DNA from: Liolophura sinensis
Taxonomy: Eukaryota > Mollusca > Polyplacophora > Chitonida > Chitonidae
NCBI RefSeq assembly: GCF_032854445.1
Contig: NC_088304.1
Coordinates: forward strand, 12,723,704-12,787,703
Direction: 5' to 3'
DNA: 64,000 bases
The translations under genes were made by a program, and so were the position numbers. Below the pieces are notes generated by a model. The model saw only the letters and a program-made list of their open reading frames with translations, was not told the origin of the DNA and made no database searches. Below are positions 1 to 12,400 of the stretch, one piece after another (position 1 is the stretch's first letter; the number at the start of each line of letters is the position of its first letter).

Positions 1-64
1 GATAGAGCCGAGGAAGGAGTCGCGATTGTACTGGGAGTTGAATACAACAACATCAGCTACCAAA
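1..64 (-). CDS. GTDC1: GTDC1 exon 3 (cut by the window edge)
   Basis: The acceptor TTTTTTCAG precedes an in-phase frame reading LVADVVVFNSQYNRDSFLGS, which matches the next block of GTDC1. The exon continues beyond position 1. Confidence 0.85.
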
Positions 65-1280
65 CTGAAAAAATAAAGGGAATTAATATCACTAGATATT
101 AACAAAACATAGGCAAAAGTTAACATAACCCAATATGTCATCACATTTCCATAACTATAATTACCCAGTGAAGCATTAAACTAGGTGTAGATATGAAAGC
201 AATTAGGCTGCAGCTGATAATTAAGTTTTCAATTCTTGAGACTATAACTCATGTAACTTTTTTAGGCATATATATGCATGTATAAACTAAATTACAGATC
301 ACTACAGTGGACATGTATTAATATAATTTTCATTGACCTTGATTATGCTCGAGTCGAGTTTAAAGTCGAGTTTACAAAACAAATATTACATTTTTTTTAT
401 TATTTTTTAAAAATATTTTGTTAGTCATAAGAAATAAGCAATCAATGAAAATTGGCTTCACTAACCAATCATTTATTTATTTATTTTATTTATTTGATTG
501 GTGTTTTATGCCGTACTCAAGAATATTTCACTTATACGACAGCGGCAAGCATTATGATGGCAGGAAACTGGGCAGAGCCCAGGGGAAAGACATAACCATC
601 TGCAGGTTGACCAATCATTTAAACATATTGCTTAGTTCTAAATTGTATGTACATTTATATTACACAGAGCTTACCTAGATAGAATCTGATTATATCCATA
701 CTGAAAGTCTCTGTCCTGTTGTTTGCGGACTGGATAGACTAACTGATTTTCATGAAAGTAGAGGATCTTCTTCAAATGCCCCAAGTCTGGACGCAATGCC
801 ACTAACTCAGCTAGATTAAGCACAGAGCTACAAAACAGTACTCTGAAACAAACAGAAATTATGGGAACTGAAAAAAATATGTGCTAGTAATCATCTCAGT
901 GCCTGTAGCTCTGGTAGAAAAATTCTAAATCCACAAAGGAACTGTTAAAATTATGGAAATTATGTCAACGATGATCTGGGATAAGCTTAGCGCCCTCAAT
1001 TGGAACTAAAAAGCCCATGTACGTGTACAACGGCTATGGACAACTGTCAATGGCTGATCAGCCATGCTTAAAGCAGCTTTTTAGGTCCTTACCTGTAATT
1101 GGAATTAGATGGAATCACCTGGCTAAAGTGTAATGCTGATGTCCTCGCTCTCCAGTGCCACTTCTTGGAGGGCATCGTGAAGAGGGCGTGGTCACCAGTC
1201 TCCATGGTTATAAGATCCAGCAACTGTTTATGTGAGCCCCCGTAAAAGGGCTCTACAACAACAACCATTGGACTGGACAT
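1..1280 (-). CDS. GTDC1: tRNA-queuosine alpha-mannosyltransferase (GTDC1/QTMAN), N-terminal part
   Basis: Partial gene running off the left edge. Three exons join in phase: 1280-1093, 842-675 and 64-1. The product starts MSSPMVVVVEPFYGGSHKQL and continues with KKWHWRARTSALHFSQ, SSVLNLAELVALRPDLG, KKILYFHENQLVYP, RDFQYGYNQI and VADVVVFNSQYNRDSF. These blocks match, in order, the N-terminal domain of vertebrate GTDC1, a GT-B fold glycosyltransferase-like protein. Known of the family: GTDC1 (QTMAN) transfers mannose to queuosine at position 34 of cytosolic tRNA-Asp. The start is the ATG just before the conserved FYGGSHK block, so the N-terminus has about the family's length. The catalytic C-terminal half is outside the window. 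It is transcribed away from RNF25. Confidence 0.92.
471..612 (-). mobile_element. SINE family A, partial copy
   Basis: Tail and central part of family A inside GTDC1 intron 2: the TTTATTT run, the 'caagaatatttcacttatac' block and the 'catctgcaggtt' block, read as reverse complement. The tRNA-like head is missing. Confidence 0.8.
675..842 (-). CDS. GTDC1: GTDC1 exon 2
   Basis: Preceded by TTTCAG and followed by GTAAGC on the minus strand; phase 2 at both ends. Encodes the LYFHENQL and DFQYGYNQI blocks of the family. Confidence 0.92.
1093..1280 (-). CDS. GTDC1: GTDC1 exon 1
   Basis: Encodes residues 1-62 plus two bases of codon 63. It ends in ACAG followed by a GTAAGG donor on the minus strand. 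It carries the FYGGSHKQL and KKWHWRARTSAL blocks. Confidence 0.92.
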
Positions 1281-3444
1281 TAATACGTTAACTTAAATCT
1301 CACTCAACCTCAATCATTTTTCTGCAAAGGAGCAAATGGTCAAGTAAAAAAAATCATGCTTGTCCTTCCTCCTTTGAGAAACCTGTCAGTCTTTAGTGCC
1401 CAATAAAATCTGAAAAAGAAGATGACGAAGTAAATAAGATGAGCTTAGTTTAAATGAATTTTGAACATCTGTGCAAAATGCAATGCAATTTGAGGAATTA
1501 ATTTTAGATTCCTACAGTTGCTGAGTTAATTGGAGTTTCAACACATCATTTGCATTTTGAATCCTTACAAAAAAGCAAAAGAAAAACTAAAATCCGAAAT
1601 GTTAAACAGTCTTAAACATCAACCTGGATTTAACTAGGAGACCTATGTCTACTAGTAGGCCTACAAATGAACTATTTAGCTGAATTGAATAAACAACTGA
1701 ACAATTTAGCTGAATTGAATGAACAACTGAACAATTTAGCTGAATTAAAGGAAAAGACCTCTAAAAATCAAAGTAGGCATCACTAAATAGACCACTTAAA
1801 ACTATGTGCATATATACTTTCATTTATTTTTTTCAGATTTTTGTGAAAAGAGTTTATCCAACATTAATGACGACACTGAAAGATAGAATAACTCTTTTTA
1901 CCTGTGAGTAAATGATTACTGAAATAATGTTCCCAAAAATCCCTACCTTCTGGTAAACATCAGGAAAAAAAAAAGGTGAAGTGATATCTAAGTTTCTAAA
2001 TACCATCAGTATGGCTGATAAAGCCCATCATAATATTCAAATATTTAAATGTCTTTCAACACTCTTAAAAAATCTAAAAAAGTAAATGAAAGTATTTTTA
2101 CGCAAAGTTTCCAGTTGTCTGTATGTTGAATCTTACTTCATATCTTAGCTTTCTTTTACTTTAATGAGTTATGGCATGAACATAAAGTATAACTATGCTA
2201 GCTGATCGCGACAGGCTATTCAATGATTTCTTTATAGTTAATGTGCCGCTAACTCAACAACACATTTTATTCAAAATCGTATGCATGAATCATAAATATA
2301 GGTCAATATATATGCTTTCAAACTACATGCATCCGAAGTTGTATTTTACTGGTCAAATTTGATGAGGATTTGTGGGTATTATAACGTCACTATATACATG
2401 TACTTTCGAAAAACAAAAGTATATCCCAACATTGGAATGTTTTAATATGTTATTCCGGTCTTTACTGATTCGGTCAGCTCGTCATTTAGGTAGCTACAGC
2501 CGAATCAGGCTGACAGGCCTCCACCGTCCTGGCTACACTCGTTACGCGTCAGTAATCCTCGTTTCTGTCGATTGATCACGCTGGCATTACGTCAACGGAC
2601 GTCTAATTATGGCCTTATCTATTTAAAATGAGTATAGCATTTTCAGGTTGCCTATGACGTAATCCACAAAACTTTTAAAACAGTTTGGTTTGTTGACATG
2701 TCGTTCTTCGTCTGTCGTGTGTTTTGCCGGAAGCACGTGGGCACTATCAGTCGCATTTCCGCCAAGGGAGATAAAGGATGGAATGTGTAAAAAAAATCTC
2801 TGCTGTCAAAACATGGTCCTTTTTTTATCGAAATCTCAAAAGTGTTCGATATTTTTTAATTTTTCAAATAGAATTTTTTTTTCGTTTGTTACATTTTTTC
2901 CCCAAGTTATGTAGATTTGCACAACTCCCCTACGTGTCCAAAGAAAGCTTACAAGTTTTAAAATAGTCTATAGTTTACTAAGCGGCACTGGATGGAGATT
3001 GGCGAAAGCAGACGACGAAGGAACATCAGGCTTCAGACTCCCATTAATTTTCCATACGGGACTATGTTCACGTTTAGCTCTATACCAGTTTGGTGCATAC
3101 CTGGGCCAGCCTGTGAGAAAGCAGTCGTAAAAATCTTGACATTGGTTGACCGTAAAAATCTGACCCTTTTATGCCTGCAGCTGGGAGAGGTGGTTAACAA
3201 CGCCAAGGGGACGTCACTCGCAGCCTCATCACCAACTGTGTACGTGTGTCCTCTCGCCCAGAATTTCAAACTTTCATCATTAAATTTCATACCTGCCTAA
3301 AGCTTAGACATTTTTTATCATTTTGATACCAAGCATGCACCTGTACACCCAAAATGGTAGGCTGGCAGCGAAAAAAGACTTTACATCCTAAAATACACAG
3401 AATTACATTCGAGAGAAACGGAAGTGCTAATAGTGTCATCAGTG
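1281..3444. other. Intergenic region between GTDC1 and RNF25, probable divergent promoter region
   Basis: Gene-free spacer between two divergent start codons. The central part (about 2460-2780) is less AT-rich than its surroundings, with CpGs, a TGACGTAAT-type CRE-like site near 2654 and a CACGTG E-box near 2734. These make a shared promoter plausible but do not prove it. Short direct repeats of 'gaacaactgaacaatttagctgaatt' type lie at about 1680-1745. The overlapping open frames at 2992-3300 (both strands) have no recognisable homology and no splice context, so no gene is called. Confidence 0.4.
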
Positions 3445-3467
3445 ATGGCTACTACATTGGAGGAAAG
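3445..3467 (+). CDS. RNF25: RNF25 exon 1
   Basis: Only 23 coding bases, MATTLEE plus a split serine, before a GTGCGG donor. The call rests on in-phase joining with exon 2, so it is less certain than the other exons. Confidence 0.7.
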
Positions 3468-6400
3468 GTGCGGTGGGAACTAAAAGCTTAAAGCATTCTG
3501 TTACCTAACATAGGCTGTGATTAGATTAATTAATTCACAGTCTTAGCAGTTTTGCGTAACAGCAGTCTTAAGCTCATTGGAAATTACAATACTCTTTGGA
3601 CTGTCTTAATTTAAAATCCTAAAATGGTTCTGGAAGGAAGCGTGCCAATTTCACAAAGTAGTGACGAGTAGACACGGTAGAGACGAAGCTTTCAGTCCAC
3701 GTGTCTGTCCATGGTAAACAGATTAAGAAAGAGTAGACCTAGAGGTGGATCGACTTTCATTGTTCGAAACAGTGTGCCCTTAACACGCTCTTACATGATT
3801 GTTTTCAGCTTTAAAATGGCCAGATTTTTAAGAGAATGTTATTCTCTGCATACACATCATTTATTTGTATAGGCCTATGGCACGAGTATCCTTCATCTTT
3901 TTTGCAAAATTCTCCATCCTTTAACATCCAGTTCAAAAGGATCTGCATGGTCCAAAAAGCAGGACCTCAGAGGGTTGCCACACCAGCGTGGGGTAATGAC
4001 CCAGCTAGGAGCCTACTAGCAATGAGGTGTCTGTGAGTTCAAGTCCATCCCATGCTGGCTCCCTCTCCAACCATGCGTGGGATGGGTCGTGGGTTTCCTG
4101 CAGGCTCTGCCTGGTTCCCTCCCACCATATGGCAGGCTGCCATCATATATGTGAAATATTCTTGAGTACTTCATAAATATAATAAGATAGAAACAGTTCA
4201 GAGAGTAATTATGTTCCATTAAAACATTTATTTTAAGCCTGTAATTATTTGATTGCAGTGTGTTGGGAGAAGAGTTAGAAGTGCTGGAGTCAATCTATAT
4301 ACATGAGCTGACCGTGGACAGAGATGATATGTAAGTAGAATTCCTAGATCAGGGTCACGTTCCTTAAGTCAGAATTTAAAATACAATCTTTAAGCTTATT
4401 GTAGGGCTTTAGAAATATTGTCCACGTCTTAAGGGTTATCTGTAGGCAGATGTGTCCAAATTTCAACATAAGGTACCAAAACATAATAATGTTAATAAAG
4501 CTCTGAAACTTTGACAGAAGTCAGAAATGCTTTGAGGAGTCATCCTCTTTGGCCTTAATTGTTCCACAGAGATATTGTTAGCTAAGTTGATTCTCAACAG
4601 GGGCCTCCGTGGCTCAGTCGGTTAGCACGCTAGCGCAGCGTAATGACCCGGAAGCCTCTCACCAATGTGGTCGCTGTGAGTTCAAGTCCAGCTCATGCTG
4701 GCTTCCTCTCCGGCCGTAAGTGGGAAGGTCTGCCAGCAACCTGCGGATGGTCGTGGGTTCCCCCAGGCTGTGCCCGGTTTCCTCCTACCATAATGCTGGC
4801 CGCCATCGTATTAGTGAAATATTCTTGAGTATGGCGTAAAACACCAATCAAATAAATAAATAAATAAATGATTCTCAACAACCTTGACCAATCACATGTT
4901 CTCAAGGATACATGAAACGCTTTGGTTTTATTTCTTATTGTGCAGATTGTCTTGTGTAATAACATGTAACAGTACAAACAAATTGTTCAACTTTCACTTT
5001 GAGGGGTAAAAATGGCTTCAAACTACAGTTTCTTAAGGCCCCTGCCGTCAGTCCTGAAATTAAGTAGCTAGCAGCGATGACGTCTAAGATGATCCCTATT
5101 GTGGGGGACAGACCGATCGGGTTTGACTGAATGGAGGCGGGGGTTTGGGAACAGACTGAATGCGGGCAGGTGGAGGGGCGAGGCGGGGACACAAAGCGGG
5201 GGCAGATAATCCATGTAGTATCTATGTTCTTGCCACCTTGCCCATACTTTAGCGACACGGTTCACCGGGCTCGGGGCACTGTGGGGTGTTCACTGAGTTC
5301 CGAGCAAGATTAGCGATGATGTAATTTCAGAAAACATCTGACCGTTGATCGGAAATATGCAAAACATAGAGGGGTCTTTAACAGATATAAAAAAAGTTTT
5401 TATCAAAAATTCTGGGGCAAAATTTTCTTTATTTGGCATAGAAAACATAATCTTTGTTTTAAAGCACCTTTTCATATATTCTTTAAGCATGTGTTGACAT
5501 GCTACAAGCAATCCATTCAACCTATGAGCATTTTGTAAAACATTCTGTCTCAGGGCACTCTGGCAGGAGTCCTGTCCTACAAAACGCAGACAGAAAACTC
5601 ACTGGGCTTTCAGAAGAAAGTAAATCAGTAAATACAAGCCATCGTTAGACTGAATAGGAACCGAGGCCCTTGAAAATGTATGAGAATCGAAATATTCAAC
5701 ATTGAGGTGCCCTTCACCGGTGGTTCCACCCCCTGCCCTTCAGAGGCCAGATTAGGCCCTGTTTCTTGCAGAAATGGCAGTTAAAAGTGTAACCCAGTGA
5801 TAATATTTTCCCATGCACATGATTTAAATTGTGATGCTAGAGGACTTCTTTTTAAGGGGTCGACCGACACTGATCAGCCTTGACCTTCACCCTGCCACTG
5901 GGGATGACCTTGAGAAGCAGTATGTCTGCATGACCTTGAACATCATTCCAGGTTGTAAAGTAAGTACCAATAGAGTAATATCGAATGAAATGAGGCGAGG
6001 CCGAAGGCTGAGCCAAGCGAAGCAAAGGTAACATGTAAGTTAAATTCATTTACCTGTCGTATTTGTGAGACACGGTAAATATGTGCACCAAACTTCGGGT
6101 TTTTATTATAGCTGCCACGTTGAAAGAATTATGGGAAAAATAGCAAGAAAGGTTCATCTGCACCAGAATTTTAAAATTATCAGCACTGCACGCTTACGAT
6201 TTTCACTACCGTATGACAACCAGTCACCATTGGTCTTTTAAAGAGCGTTTTCTTTTGAGGTCTTATTCAGCTGATGTTGGCATAATGTTGGAGGAAAAGG
6301 CACAGAAAAGTTCAGCATGCAGGCCTCCTAGCAGTCATGTGCAAATCAGCAATCAATTCAGTCTGTGTATAGGTGCAGTAGACTTTTAGTTTTATGACTC

Positions 6401-9400
6401 AGTTGAAAGTAAATTGATGTTTTTGGTATGGAAAGTTTTACTACATATTTTACCCAGTATTTGTCAGTCACAAACTAACTGCTCTTTTTATTTATTTATT
6501 TTTTTGTTTAGGTAAACACAGTACACACCATAACTTACAACATAAGGCCTACATAGCCCTCTCATCTCATTATGGTTCAAAAATCGAATTGTTTAGTTAC
6601 TTTTACTATGTCATGTTGTCAGTGACCTTATATTTCATTAGTAATTTTTTTCAACTACATTACACACGATTGGTAAAATGAGTGAACAGTTATCCGAAAG
6701 AAGTAGAGACATTAATACATGCAGGCCTACAACTAATAATGGATGGTGTAGCAAGTGGAGTGTAAATGACATCTGATAATATAAGAATATTTCACTTATA
6801 CAACGGCGACCAGCATTATGGTGGAAGGAAACTGAGTCAAGCCCGTAGGAAACCCATGACCATCTGCAAATTGCTGGCAGACATTCCCACAGCGACCGCA
6901 TTGGTGAGAGGCTCCTGGATCATTACGCTGTGCTAGCTCTAACCAACTATGTCACAGAGGCCCTCTATATTTATGGAAAAATCTGTCTCCATATTTGTAT
7001 ACATGTAGGTGTGGTGAAGGTTTTAATTGCCAAATTAGGGACATATAATATGTGTAATTGGAGTGCAACATTGCTCATACAGGTACTGTACCTGTAAAAA
7101 GTGTGAAATTCTAAGTAGCTGATGGTAGAACCCTAGAGAATTGACGTGGCGTTACAGGTTCAAATTCTAACGTTACCCACAGAGTAAACCCTTTAGCCAT
7201 TATATACTTACGTCAAGTCCCTTAAATCAAGGCAGCTGCTCCAGTCTTCATGTACACTTACCTCAGAACAGTGATGCAATTGAAACTATCTCATTTCAGG
7301 TTTCTTTTAACTTCTGACTATGAACATCTTCTTTAAAAAAATATTTTGTTATAAATATAGGAAATATATTTTCAAAAGTTTCTTTTGTAAATATTTACAC
7401 ATTCACACCGGTACCCTGATACCTCAACCTTTTTGCATATGGACATGATTGAAGAGCAACTTTCAGTTTATGCACATTTTTATTTTGATTTTGGAGACAA
7501 AATTACATTGGTTTGGTCTGCCAATTTCAAGGCTTCACAAAAGGGATAATTTTACCAGTCTACACAGGCTAATGCCTTCAGAATATGCTTGAATAAACAA
7601 CTTGCAAGCATGCGAAAAGGTTGAAGAATTACAGTGATGCCAATGGTTTTGGTTGCCATGGGATATATGGTGTATGGCATAATCTAGAGAATTTCAAAAT
7701 TTTTGCAGTACCCTGACGAGCCTCCAGACATAGAGATTAGGAATCCCCGAGGAATCGGGGAGGAGGATGTACAGAGGTAAGAACATGCTTACAGGAGCTC
7801 GTTTTACAGTTTAAAGATTGAATTTAGGATTTCATTGTAATTGTGTGACTAATTTAGGGTTGTTTAAAAGAACATAAGAGTAACAAATATTAAAAATTGC
7901 ATGCCAGTGTTTAATATACTGAAGTTCATGTTTCTGCTACATACACATTTCAGGGTCACAGAGAGCATGCAGCAGTTGGCTTTGGAGAGGAAGGGAAATC
8001 CAATGTTGTATGAACTTACAGAGGTGAGCCTGTGTTAGCTTGCATGTACCTTCTGCTATTTTCATCTGAATTTGCAATTGTTGTGCTTGTCATAGGAAGA
8101 AAAAAAAAACTGAAGAATTAATTCTCAGCATGGCTGAACAATTTTTTTACTGTCCCAGAGTTATTCCCCTTAGTCTGCCGGAGTTACATATATGCAGACT
8201 GTTATTTTTATGTCCTATTTATATGCCGGTCATTAAATGCAAAATGGATGGTATTATGGTGTTCTCTGCCTAGTCATCTAAGAACTTCTCAGAGTTAACA
8301 ATAACACTGTGTTTACCTAAAAGCTTTTTAAACTCCAGATGCTTATGGCCCAGGGCCCAGTTGTTCATAACTGTTGTGAGGCCTAATGGCAGACTTTCGA
8401 GAGTTATGCCACGTGGTGTGATATCTTTGTCCTTCATGTCATTAAAACTCTATCTAGAGAACTGCTTCACTAAAAGCTTTTGAGCCTGAGGTGCTTATGT
8501 ACCTACCACTTCACTAGAGAAGGAAATGTGCATATCTTGAGGTTGAATGTGTGATTGGTTTCTTTCCTTAATGCACAGCATTCTTTTTTAAAATTTCAGC
8601 TTGCTAAGGAATGTTTGACTGAGGGTAACATGCCCCACGGTCCGTGCACAATATGCCTGGAGCACTTCACAGAGGGAGAGCCATTCACTAAGACAGACTG
8701 CTACCACTATTACCATCAGTACTGTTTGGCCAGGTACATCCGTCATGTGCTGGCTACACAGGAGGAAGAGGAACGGGAAGCAGCGCCATCTGCAGGGGAG
8801 AAGGACGAGGAAAAAGAGGTAAAGGCAGTGAATCTTGCCAGTTTTTTTTTTCTGTGTTGGTACCAGTTAAATGTTGTTGATTTTCTCCAACCAAAAACTG
8901 ATTTTATGAAATGTGCATATATACAGTACATCTCAGGCTAGAAGTCAGTTGTTTACCGCTCGCTCCGAGGTACTAAACAACACTCCACTGGCTCGTGAGA
9001 GACCCTCTACTGGGCATGTATTGTTAAGCATCAATTGGATTGGAATGGGTTCCGTGAAGGCATTTTGTAGTAACAGAGTCAGAAAATATTTAAGGTACAC
9101 ATTGCTCGGTAAGCAAAAAAAGTGTATTGATGCAAATGAGAAGTTATAATTTGTTTTTCTGTGACAAAAGCCTTTGGAACTAATAATTTTTTTTTTTCCT
9201 TCATACATTTACTATTTGGGTGCTTGTCCTACATGGTTCCCATACACACTACAAATTCTCAACAGCCCTAAGACAAAATTTAACTTGTCCTCTATTGTGT
9301 TTTCATTTTTTACCACTTCTGTACATTAAATTCATATTGTAATCCCGCATTGTTGTTGTTGCATAGCAGATCAGTGTCAAAGTGTCAGTTTGGTTTTCTA

Positions 9401-12400
9401 AATCACTGAGTGGCAGATATTTTTTTCACTGGCAAATGATTCCCACAACAAGGAAACCTTCTATGGAAGAAACGAAAGACATTTGACCATCTATTAACTT
9501 GCCAATTAGTTTGGTTTTCTAAATCACTGAGTAGCAGATAATTTTTTCAATGGCAAATGACTCCCACGACAAGGAAACCTTCTACGGAAGAAACAAAAGA
9601 CATTTGTCCATCTATTAACTTGCCAACTAGTTAGGTTTTCTGAATCACTAAGTAGCAGATAATTTTTTCAATGGCAAATGACTCCCACGACAAGGAAACC
9701 TTCTATGGAAGAAACAAAAGACATTTGTCCATCTATTAACTGGCCAACTAGTTAGGTTTTCTAAATCACTGAGTAGCAGATAATTTTTTCAATGGCAAAT
9801 GACTCCCACGACAAGGAAACCTTCTACGGAAGAAATGAAAGACATTTGACCATCTATTAACTTGCCAACTAGCTACATGTAGTTTTATTGTTTACGTGTA
9901 GTCGTGTTGATCCATTACAAATCTTGCATGGTCTCACTCATAAATCACTACTTAAAGGAAGATTGCCACTTTGCGATCAACAACACACACATCAGATATT
10001 TTACTTCGGTTTCAGGTATTGTCTTGGTGTTTCAAAAATCTTTTAAATCAGTCTAACAAAGAACTATATTTTCTCTCGTCAACTTCCCACAGCCAGCGCA
10101 TAGGCCTACCAATACTCAGCCACATGTGTGTGATCAGTGACAGTGGACGGATCAATGACACTGCAGGTGACTGTCTGTCTACAGGCTATCTACAAGCTCT
10201 ATTCAAAACCTTTAGGATTGCACTAATCTCCAGTCTGGTTTTGACTTTTAGCCTGAGCTGTAGAAGCAAACAACAATAAAAAAATGTAAGTTTCTAGAAG
10301 TGTTTGCAAGCGACGAATAGAATTTTTTCTGTGATTAATTTTGACAGGAGGGAGTGGTGTGCCCTGTATGCAGGTTACCCATCAGCTATGATTTGGCATC
10401 TCTGGAGGAGGCTACAGAGCCCAGTTCAGGGAACACAGTCTACACACTGACACAGAAGGAGAAGGCCTTCCAGCAAAAGATGGCTGAAATGTATCAGAGA
10501 CAGAAGGACAAGGGAGGCATCATAGACCTGGAGGCAGAGAGAAACAAGTATCTTGTCCCAGCGGTGAGTAAGATACTTGGCATGCATGTACAATCATGTA
10601 CTACACCTTAAATACAAAACTGGGGGCCTCTGTGGCTCAGTTGGTTAGCACGCCAGCGCAGCGTAATGACCATGGAGCCTCTCACCAAAGCAGCCGCTGT
10701 GAGTTCAGGTCCAGCTCATGCTGGCTTCCTCTCCGGCCATACATGGGAAGGTCTTTCAGCAACCTGTGGATGGTTTTGGGTTTTCCCCGGGCTCTGCCCA
10801 GTTTTCCCCACCATAATGCTGGCTGTCGTCGTATATATGTTATGAAATATTTTTGACGTAAAACACCAATCAAATAAAATAAATAAATACAAATATTGGG
10901 TTAAAAAGAAAGACGAAAAGGTAACAATTTGGTACATAATCCTGAACACTTTAGAGATATTTTAGAGCACTTAAAGCCGCTATATCGCTGTCTCGGAGAG
11001 TACGGCGTAAAACACTAATCAAATAAATCAAATACAAAGCATCTCTGGTCGTACTTGGGAAGCTTCGACACCAACCTGTGAATGCTCTGTGCATTTTCCT
11101 CCCACCATAACACTGACTGCCGACGTACAATGAAAATACATGTGCTTTAGAGTGCAGCATAAAAAAAACTGATCAAGTAAACATATTAAATGCAAAAAAC
11201 AAGTACCTAACTATATGTCAAAGTCAGATGAGGGATTGATTGTTGACGATAGTTTAATGGTTAATGAAAAACATTTTACTCGTATGATGGAGGTGACTTT
11301 CATGAATGGAAGAGTCCCTGATGTAAACCACTATAGCCTTTGGTAAGAGACAGACCAGCTTTCTCACACGACTTCCCTATTTTCTCTGAAAACCAAGCTC
11401 AAAAGGTATTCCATATTGTAGAAGGCAAGAGACATGCAACAAACTTCATGTATGACAAAATTTAAGAAATGTTGCTTAGTTTTCAGTGGTGAAAGTTGAA
11501 ATTTTGACACATTTGATTAATATTGATCGGGAGTGGTAGATCCAGGATCAATCCTGGGTCAAGTCACACCTAAGACTTTAAAAAAGGAAGATATAACTTC
11601 CTCGCTTGGCGTTCAGCATGAAGGGGATAGTGCAATGGCTGGTTGACCCGTATCAGTGTAATGGCTCTCACTCACTGTTAATATTGATGCTGGCTCGGTT
11701 AGCGCGCTAGGGCAGCATAATGACCAGTTCAAGTCCAGCTCATGCTGGCTTCCTCTCCGGCCATATATGGGAAGGTCTTCCAGCAACCTGCGGATGGTCG
11801 TGGGTTTACCCTGGGTTCAGCTCGGTTTCCTCCCATCATAATGCTGGTCACCGGCGTATAAGTGAAATATTCTTGAATACAGCGTAAAACACCAATCAAA
11901 TAGATGAATAAATAAAACTTCATGTATGGCCGATTCCACATGGCCATTTATAACTTCAGATCAAAATTTAAGACAACAATTATGCTTAGTTTTCAGTATT
12001 GAATGTTGAAATTTGGAAACATTTGTCTTAATATGGATGTGGTGGTCATTAGACAGCATGTCTGGAAAGTATGTCATTGACCTCTTAGGTCGTTTTTCAT
12101 CCCTCTGCCTATATAATTTGGGTTATTTTATCTGATGTCTTTTCTCTTAAGTCCGTATAGTTTTTCTGTTTCAGAACCTGTTGATATCACTAGATAAGGG
12201 CCAAGAGCTCAATGATGTGGACATTGGAGAAGGGAAATTTTCCAGACCTGAAACAAGTGATAGCAGAGAATCTGTAAGAAACTCACAAAAGTCCAGGGAG
12301 CAGGCAGAGAAACGAGGGTACACCCACAGAGACCACCACAACAGGCACTACCGCTCTCACCCTCAGGATAGGCAACACCGACAGAGGTACTGGGGTGGGA

